Assembly: GCA_002321335.1 (NCBI GenBank)
Contig: DCMG01000139.1
Location: 1-10,982, forward strand
Direction of reading: 5' to 3'
Source of the DNA: Bacteroidales bacterium UBA1628
Lineage (GTDB): Bacteria; Bacteroidota; Bacteroidia; Bacteroidales; UBA932
Length of the DNA: 10,982 nucleotides
The stretch's first letter is position 1; the number at the start of each line of letters is the position of its first letter. Below the pieces are notes generated by a model. It ran no database searches, was not told where the DNA came from, and saw only the letters and a program-made list of their open reading frames with translations. The position numbers and the translations under genes were made by a program. Below are positions 6,135 through 10,982 of the stretch, piece by piece.

Positions 6135-6767
6135 TTATAATTTCCGGATGACATTCAGGCCGTCGCGGATGGGGAGGAGGACGGACTCGACACGTGGGTC
6201 GGAGACGACGAGGTCGTTGAAGGCGATGATGCCTTGGGTCTGTTTGTCTTTAGGGACAGGATCCTGCCAGAGTTTGCCGTCCCAAAGGACATCATCGGCG
6301 AGAATGAGGCCACCGGGCTTAACCAGATCAAAGACCAAATTGTAGTAGGTGACATATTCCCGCTTGTTGGCGTCCATGTAGACCAGATCGTAAGGGCCTT
6401 TCAGCGAGGATAGCGTCTTGCAGGCATCCCCGATGTGGAGGGTGATTTTGTCAGACACTCCGGCTCTGGCCCAGCCCTCTCGCATCAGATCCTCCAGTTC
6501 GTCATTGATCTCCAGTGTGTCAATGTGCCCGTCTTCCGGAAGTCCGTAGGCCATGCAGGTCGCTGAATATCCGGTGAACGCGCCGATCTCAAGGATGCGC
6601 GTTGTCTGCGAAATCTCCACAAGCATGGTCAGCAGCCTCCCTTGAACCGCCCCCGAAAGCATCCGAGGGTAGTTCGTGTGGATGTTCGTCTGTTTCTCAA
6701 TCCAGTCCAAAGCCTCGCTCTGACGCGAAGAGTGTTCTCTAAGATATCTGTCTGCCGGAGATTCCAT
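6135..6767 (-). CDS. SAM-dependent O-methyltransferase, class I (family 3)
   Basis: This is a 210-residue cytoplasmic methyltransferase of the catechol/caffeoyl-CoA O-methyltransferase-like family (COG4122), which moves a methyl group from S-adenosylmethionine to a small hydroxylated acceptor using a divalent metal. Visible motifs are SAM motif I ILEIGAFTGYSA (58-69), acidic Glu86 in DTLEIN for the ribose, HIGDA (111-115), metal-ligand region YDLVYMDANK (126-135, Asp132) and GGLILADDVLWDGK (152-165, Asp158-Asp159). Plant and animal relatives usually have Asp-Asn at the latter site; here it is Asp-Asp. Length and motif order are normal. The physiological acceptor cannot be told; this gene type is widespread in Bacteroidota. 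It lies 101 bp downstream of the fucosidase gene on the same strand, so it may be co-transcribed or have its own promoter in that gap. Confidence 0.92.
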   Translation of the reverse strand: MESPADRYLREHSSRQSEALDWIEKQTNIHTNYPRMLSGAVQGRLLTMLVEISQTTRILEIGAFTGYSATCMAYGLPEDGHIDTLEINDELEDLMREGWARAGVSDKITLHIGDACKTLSSLKGPYDLVYMDANKREYVTYYNLVFDLVKPGGLILADDVLWDGKLWQDPVPKDKQTQGIIAFNDLVVSDPRVESVLLPIRDGLNVIRKL

Positions 6768-6868
6768 TTGTTACTTGAATGCTATTATTTTCTAAACCAG
6801 AATTTTCAAATTTGTTCCTTAACAGTTATGATTTGGAGAATCCTTCCTGAATCGTTCCACGATTTTAC

Positions 6869-8314
6869 TTACTCTTTCCAATCTCTGCCCGGATCCATAT
6901 ACAATGCAAAACCGTTGAGCACAGGACAGGCGAACGCACCGGTGATTTTGAGGCGGATTTTGGAGGTGGTGGTCTCGGCTATCGGGATGATTCTCTTGTG
7001 GCCGATGGTGGTCTCGGAGGCGATTTCCGTCCATTGGCCATCGCTGCCTAACGCCTCGACGGTGAAAGACTTGACCCTTTGGCCTAAAGGAATATATTCC
7101 TGAATCTGAATCAGGTTGAAAGTCTTTTCTTCATTGAGGTTGATGACTATCGAGGCTTCCGTGACATCGTCCGAAGCGGCCCAGAAGGAGTCATATTCGT
7201 CATTCAGAATGTTTTGCGCCTTGAAAGTGCGGCCTCTGACGGCGGTCGCCTTCGCTTTCGCGCCTTCGGCGAGATTGTCTTTGAATATCCTGTCGAGGGC
7301 GGCGCGGAACTCCATCAGTCTGGCGGAGTCTGCTGCGTTGATGCGTCCGGTGGTGTCAGGCGGAACGTTCAGCAGAAGCAGAGAGTTGCGCCCGACGCTT
7401 TCGTAATAGATTCTGAGAAGTTCATTTACGGATTTCACCTTGTCGTTCTCGCTTTCCCTCCAGAACCAACCCGGACGGATGGAAACATCGGTCTCGGCGG
7501 GAATCCAACAGGCTCCGAGTGCGTTGCCGCAGTTCAGGGTGTCACGACTTGGCGCATCGGATCCGGGACCGAAACCTTCGGCATCAAGCCTGCCCCAGCA
7601 AGTCCTTCCGGCGGAGCCACGCTCGTTGCCCACCCAACGGCAGTCAGGACCGATGTCGCTGAATATGACCGCGTTCGGCTGAAGCCTTCTTACCGTTCCG
7701 TTGAACAATGGCCAGTCGTATTCCTGTCGCTTTCCGTTCGGACCTTCGCCGTTGGCCCCGTCAAACCACTGCTCGAAGACCTCTCCATAACTGCTGAGAG
7801 CACTCTCCAATGTCTTTGCATAAATCTTATTGTATTCCGGGGTTCCGTAAGTCGGGTCGTTCCTGTCCCACGGAGAGATATAGACTCCGAATTTGAGACC
7901 GTATTTGGCGCAGGCCTCGGACAGTTCTTTGAGCACGTCACCCTTGCCGTCTTTCCAGGGACTTCCCGCCACCGTGTGCCCACAGACAGGATTCGGCCAC
8001 AGACAGAAGCCATCGTGATGTTTTCCGGTGATGATGATTCCCTTGAATCCTGCGGCCTTGGCAATTTCTGTCCATTGATCGCAGTCAAGATCGGTCGGAT
8101 TGAATACATCCTCCGTCTCGGTGCCGAGTCCCCACTCCCTTCCTGTGAAGGTGTTCGGCCCGAAGTGAGCGAACATATTCATTTCCATCTTCTGCCATTC
8201 GAGTTGCTGAGCTGTAGGTGTCGGCCCGAAAGGTTCAGGAGGTAGTGATGTCCCTTTTTCACAAGATGTCACAATAGCGGCAAATGCTGCCAAGACTAGA
8301 GTCAAACGATTCAT
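6869..8314 (-). CDS. Alpha-L-fucosidase (GH29) lipoprotein with F5/8-type domain
   Basis: This is a 481-residue exo-glycosidase predicted to remove terminal alpha-L-fucose from glycans such as mucin or Lewis-type structures. The signal peptide ends VTSC (lipid Cys18), placing it in the periplasm or on the surface. The GH29 barrel spans about residues 35-345: HFGPNTF (50-56), KHHDGFCLW (98-106), GVYISPWD (143-150), and EQWFDGANG (181-189), where Asp185 is the predicted nucleophile. Glu274 in PAETDVSIRPGWFW is the likely acid/base, as in the GH29-B group, which prefers alpha-1,3/4 linkages; the subfamily is my inference. Residues about 348-475 form an F5/8 type C (CBM32-like) domain. Length is normal. 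It starts 19 bp after the M16 protease gene on the same strand. No SusC/SusD pair is in the window, so it is not in an obvious polysaccharide-utilisation locus. Confidence 0.94.
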   Translation of the reverse strand: MNRLTLVLAAFAAIVTSCEKGTSLPPEPFGPTPTAQQLEWQKMEMNMFAHFGPNTFTGREWGLGTETEDVFNPTDLDCDQWTEIAKAAGFKGIIITGKHHDGFCLWPNPVCGHTVAGSPWKDGKGDVLKELSEACAKYGLKFGVYISPWDRNDPTYGTPEYNKIYAKTLESALSSYGEVFEQWFDGANGEGPNGKRQEYDWPLFNGTVRRLQPNAVIFSDIGPDCRWVGNERGSAGRTCWGRLDAEGFGPGSDAPSRDTLNCGNALGACWIPAETDVSIRPGWFWRESENDKVKSVNELLRIYYESVGRNSLLLLNVPPDTTGRINAADSARLMEFRAALDRIFKDNLAEGAKAKATAVRGRTFKAQNILNDEYDSFWAASDDVTEASIVINLNEEKTFNLIQIQEYIPLGQRVKSFTVEALGSDGQWTEIASETTIGHKRIIPIAETTTSKIRLKITGAFACPVLNGFALYMDPGRDWKE

Positions 8315-8333
8315 ATTCGGTGATATTCGAGAT

Positions 8334-9563
8334 TTACAGGAAAATCAGGGAAGAGGTGCTTTCTGGGTTGAATATCCTCACGGCGGCGTTCCTTATGCCT
8401 TCGGAGGTCACAGCCTCGATCGCCTCGACGTTCTGCCTGTCGGTGAATATGGTTCCTAAGGACATAAGGCTCTTTCCCATCGAGAGGCACTGCGCCTCGC
8501 CGTTGTCCGAACTGATGGCGAGCTGGCCGAGGATCTGCTTTTTCGCGGCCTTGAGCCTGACGGAGGAATATTCCTCGTCCTGCATCTTCCGGATCACTTT
8601 CCAGATCGCCTCCAGACATCTCTCCAAGTTGCTCCTTTCGCACCCGAGGCTGATTGTCATGATGCCGGATTCGGTGTATTGCGAATATGATGACTCAATG
8701 CCGTAAACCCATCCGTTTTTTTCTCTCAAGAGGCTGTTCAACAAGGAATTGGATGCAGGTCCTCCGATGATGTTGCTCATCAGTATGGCCGCGAATCGTT
8801 CCTCGGTGTCATCAAGGGAAGGCGCGAAGTTGCCGATGACAGCGTTGACCTCGTGGTTCCTTTTCTCTACCATCTTGTTGAAGGCCGGTTTTGAGGGAAT
8901 CGGGATGGCCATGCGATCACTGGCGGTCCCCGTTTTTTCTTTGAACACTTTTCCGGCCAGTCTGAGTACATTCTCCTCCAGTTTTTTCTCGTCTATGTCG
9001 GCGACCACCGCCAGGGCCATATTCGTTGGCAAAAAATGCTCTTCTGTGAACTGCCTCAGTTCTTTGCTTGTGATTTTCTTGACACTGGCCGCCGTCCCGA
9101 GTATCGAGCGCCCGAGAGGATGTCCCGCGAACAGGGCTTCCTCGAATTTGTCATAGACATCATCGGCCGGGGAGTCTTTGTAGGAGTTTATCTCATCGAT
9201 CACCACGCCTTTTTCAACCGCCACCTCCTCTTCAGGAAACGTCGGGCAGGTCGCCAGTTCAAGGAGCAGCGCCGCCGCCTTGCCGAGATCTTCCTTCAGA
9301 ACCGTGGAATGTATCACGATTTCCTCCTTGGTCGTGAATGCGTTGAGCTCGCCGCCCAGTTTGTCGAGGTAGCCGCTGATGACTCTGGCGCTTTTGTGTT
9401 CGGTGCCCTTGAACAGGGTGTGCTCTGTGAAATGGGCAATCCCGTTGTGGAAATCGCCCTCGTCCCTCGTCCCGCATTTGATTGTCAGTGAGCAATATCC
9501 CACTGCGTTGCCGCTTCTCTTGACCGCGTACCTCAACCCGCAGTCAGCCGTCCCTACGATCAT
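8334..9563 (-). CDS. M16-family zinc metalloprotease (insulinase-like)
   Basis: This is a 409-residue peptidase of the M16B processing-protease type. The inverted zinc motif HFTEH (44-48: His44, Glu47, His48) is followed by the third ligand Glu124 in VVIDEINSY at the usual distance of about 76 residues. The C-terminal half contains REKNGWVYGIESSYSQYTESG, the R/Y substrate-clamp segment of the second M16 domain. It is a single two-domain unit, the length usual for small bacterial M16 enzymes and about half of PqqL. There is no signal peptide, so it is probably cytoplasmic. The ATG overlaps the stop of the preceding gene as TAATG, indicating translational coupling with the secreted protein encoded upstream. 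Substrate unknown. Confidence 0.93.
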   Translation of the reverse strand: MIVGTADCGLRYAVKRSGNAVGYCSLTIKCGTRDEGDFHNGIAHFTEHTLFKGTEHKSARVISGYLDKLGGELNAFTTKEEIVIHSTVLKEDLGKAAALLLELATCPTFPEEEVAVEKGVVIDEINSYKDSPADDVYDKFEEALFAGHPLGRSILGTAASVKKITSKELRQFTEEHFLPTNMALAVVADIDEKKLEENVLRLAGKVFKEKTGTASDRMAIPIPSKPAFNKMVEKRNHEVNAVIGNFAPSLDDTEERFAAILMSNIIGGPASNSLLNSLLREKNGWVYGIESSYSQYTESGIMTISLGCERSNLERCLEAIWKVIRKMQDEEYSSVRLKAAKKQILGQLAISSDNGEAQCLSMGKSLMSLGTIFTDRQNVEAIEAVTSEGIRNAAVRIFNPESTSSLIFL

Positions 9564-10411
9564 TATTTCCTTAACGTTTTGATTGTCTTGATGTCGCTGG
9601 AGAGGAATCCCTTGCCGTTCTTGGCTGTTATCTTGTGCTTTTTGAAATAGTAAAGCTCGTGGTTGTCGGCACCGATGAGCATCTTGTAGCAGATAGATCC
9701 GTTGACGGGTTCTGACGGAGCCACGACATAACTTACCACAGCATTGAAAGTCCCCTCATTGAAAATCTCATCAACCTCGTCCTCGTCTTCCTTGATGAGG
9801 ATGTCCTCGTCCAGAGAACGTTTGGTCTGCTCGTCAACCTGAGGCGCGAAATCCTCAGACCAGAAGAATATTCTTTTGATTCGCAGTTTCTTGGTGTCCT
9901 TGGCACCGAGGTTGGAATAGGCCTTCATCTCCGTGTCTGTGAGGCTGATTGTATGATCCTGAATGATTTTCAGGAATGCGGGCAGGAGCACGAACTCGCG
10001 TCCGGACGGATCTTCGGATGGCCTGAGCGGGAAGTTGACCACTTCGTACATGTCGTTGACGGATTCTCCCTCTCCTCCTTTGACAAGAGTCAGCATGTCG
10101 ATGCCCGGTTCGGATTCCCTGCGAAACTGTCCTTTGACAACCATGAGGAAATAGAAGTCTGCGTTTGCCTTGAGACTTTGGAATTCATCATTCGTGCAGA
10201 ACTCGTAAGGGGAGACCGTCCATGTCGCGGCCACGCTCTCCTTCAAGGCCTCATCCAGAAACTCATCACCTGTCAATACCACTTTTGTCGTCTTGGAGGT
10301 GAAATCCCTCAGTTTTTCCCTTCTTGTGGTAATCTGTACCTGACCGAAGACTTCGGTGGTGAGAAACAGCCCGATGATGGTCCAGGCCAGTATTTGAAAG
10401 AATTGTCTCAT
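9563..10411 (-). CDS. Secreted protein of unknown function
   Basis: This 282-residue protein carries a Sec-type signal peptide (hydrophobic residues 5-19, likely cut after VFG at 23) and no lipobox, so it should be periplasmic or outer-membrane associated. I do not recognise a domain. It looks alpha/beta, with segment DFYFLMVVKGQF (85-96), a very acidic run at 201-216 (DEDILIKEDEDEVDEI), and YKMLIGADNHELYYFKKHKI (242-261), which reads as closing beta strands. It is the first gene of the minus-strand unit and overlaps the M16 protease start by one base. Its place between an M16 protease and dnaX looks like conserved chromosomal context, but I cannot verify that. The start is supported by the signal peptide. 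Confidence 0.85.
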   Translation of the reverse strand: MRQFFQILAWTIIGLFLTTEVFGQVQITTRREKLRDFTSKTTKVVLTGDEFLDEALKESVAATWTVSPYEFCTNDEFQSLKANADFYFLMVVKGQFRRESEPGIDMLTLVKGGEGESVNDMYEVVNFPLRPSEDPSGREFVLLPAFLKIIQDHTISLTDTEMKAYSNLGAKDTKKLRIKRIFFWSEDFAPQVDEQTKRSLDEDILIKEDEDEVDEIFNEGTFNAVVSYVVAPSEPVNGSICYKMLIGADNHELYYFKKHKITAKNGKGFLSSDIKTIKTLRK

Positions 10412-10521
10412 GTCTTGCAGTTGTTTGTTTTTCAGTTTGTTTATTCAATATCGCATCGGAAGCGAGGGCGTTTGCCGCCGTTGCCGCCGACAAAAAACTC
10501 CATACTTCATGCCGCACGACA

Positions 10522-10529
10522 CAAATGTA
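10522..10529 (-). promoter_or_regulatory. Possible Bacteroides -7 box for the minus-strand unit
   Basis: Read on the minus strand this is TACATTTG, an exact match to TAnnTTTG, 111 bp upstream of the start at 10411. The nearest TTTG that could serve as a -33 element is about 25 bp upstream, longer than the usual 19-21, so the call is tentative. Confidence 0.35.
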
Positions 10530-10541
10530 CGAAATATTGCG

Positions 10542-10549
10542 TAAATTTG
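10542..10549 (+). promoter_or_regulatory. Possible Bacteroides -7 box for dnaX
   Basis: TAAATTTG is an exact TAnnTTTG match on the plus strand, 50 bp upstream of the dnaX ATG. No clear TTTG -33 element is visible at the right spacing. It lies 12 bp from the divergent minus-strand box, so the two promoters would overlap. Confidence 0.4.
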
Positions 10550-10599
10550 CCTTACAAAACTTGGTGCGGACAACCACTCCCTAAGATTTGAACGCTGTT

Positions 10600-10982
10600 A
10601 TGTCTGAATACATCGTATCGGCAAGAAAATATCGTCCTGACTCGTTCGAGTCCCTTATCGGCCAGGACAACATCGCCCAGACCTTGAAGAACTCGATCAT
10701 CAGGGGCAAACTGGCGCATGCCTACCTGTTCTGCGGACCGCGCGGAGTGGGGAAGACGACCACGGCCAGGATATTCGCGAAGGCCATCAACTGTTCCAAT
10801 CCTTCTCCGGACATGGAGCCTTGCGGCGAGTGCGAGTCGTGCCGGTCGTTCCAGGAAGGACGGTCTTATTGTATTCATGAGTTGGATGCCGCGTCCAACA
10901 ACGGAGTGGATGACATCAAGAACCTGATGGATCAGGTGCAGATTCCGCCGCAGGTGGGCAAGTACAGCGTGTACATCATCGA
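10600..10982 (+). CDS. dnaX: DNA polymerase III subunit gamma/tau, 5' part
   Basis: The first 127 residues of the clamp-loader ATPase are present; the gene runs off the window. The product assembles the clamp loader that places the DnaN sliding clamp on DNA and tethers the replicative polymerases. The N-terminal signature YRPDSFESLIGQDNI (11-25), Walker A GPRGVGKT (46-53), the zinc-binding cysteines Cys65, Cys75, Cys78 and Cys81, and the conserved ELDAASNNGVDDIK (94-107) are all intact. The last visible residues YSVYII precede the Walker B Asp-Glu. The ATG at 10600 fits the normal N-terminus. It is transcribed divergently from the secreted-protein/M16 unit. Its tau tail and any frameshift site lie outside the window. 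Confidence 0.97.
   Translation, partial: MSEYIVSARKYRPDSFESLIGQDNIAQTLKNSIIRGKLAHAYLFCGPRGVGKTTTARIFAKAINCSNPSPDMEPCGECESCRSFQEGRSYCIHELDAASNNGVDDIKNLMDQVQIPPQVGKYSVYII

Noticed and set aside
7214..8245. Long plus-strand open frame antisense to the fucosidase
   Set aside because: A shadow frame in GC-rich coding DNA. The minus strand encodes a complete GH29 enzyme with catalytic motifs.
9953..10591. Plus-strand open frame antisense to the secreted protein and running into the dnaX leader
   Set aside because: No recognisable domain, and it overlaps a signal-peptide-bearing gene on the other strand and the divergent promoter region.
1..10982. CRISPR arrays, tRNA or rRNA genes, complete insertion sequences
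   Set aside because: I saw no regularly spaced direct repeats, no tRNA cloverleaf, no rRNA signature and no transposase or integrase reading frame.

Overview
The window looks like a chromosomal segment of a Bacteroidales-type bacterium (phylum Bacteroidota). The reasons are several short Cys-ending lipoprotein signal peptides, a GH29 fucosidase with a C-terminal F5/8-type (CBM32-like) domain, a streptopain-like C10 protease followed by a small BACON-like lipoprotein, Bacteroides-type -7 boxes (TAnnTTTG), and the absence of clear Shine-Dalgarno sites. The species cannot be named from the sequence.

Left part (1-6056) is AT-rich and accessory in character. Positions 1-520 hold no convincing gene but contain hairpins and inverted repeats. 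Positions 523-704 form a nested inverted repeat just upstream of a plus-strand lipoprotein gene (794-1948). That gene is cut by a TAA, and the same reading frame stays open from 1949 to 2392, so 794-2392 is probably one lipoprotein gene with an in-frame stop. Twelve bases later comes a second lipoprotein with four Asp-box (BNR) motifs (2405-3535), ending in a strong hairpin terminator (3552-3599). Convergent to these, on the minus strand, is a two-gene unit: a C10 cysteine protease (5471-4074) followed 18 bases later by a small lipoprotein (4055-3648). This has the order of streptococcal speB and its inhibitor spi. A perfect 15-bp-arm palindrome (5496-5528) sits just upstream of the protease start. 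Upstream of that lie a doubtful small ORF and three successive stem-loops (5770-5922).

Right part (6057-10982) is GC-richer and reads as conserved chromosome. A minus-strand unit runs from a secreted protein of unknown function (10411-9563) through an M16 zinc protease (start overlapping the previous stop as TAATG), a GH29 alpha-L-fucosidase lipoprotein and, after a 101-bp gap, a class I SAM-dependent O-methyltransferase, ending at a hairpin terminator (6057-6119). Divergently, the 5' part of dnaX (DNA polymerase III tau/gamma) starts at 10600 and runs off the window.

The accessory half suggests secreted or surface proteolysis with a matching inhibitor candidate, next to surface lipoproteins. 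The most checkable oddities are the in-frame stop in the first lipoprotein, the protease-inhibitor pair, the palindrome at the protease promoter, the GC mosaic inside the protease gene, and the hairpin clusters in the non-coding stretches.
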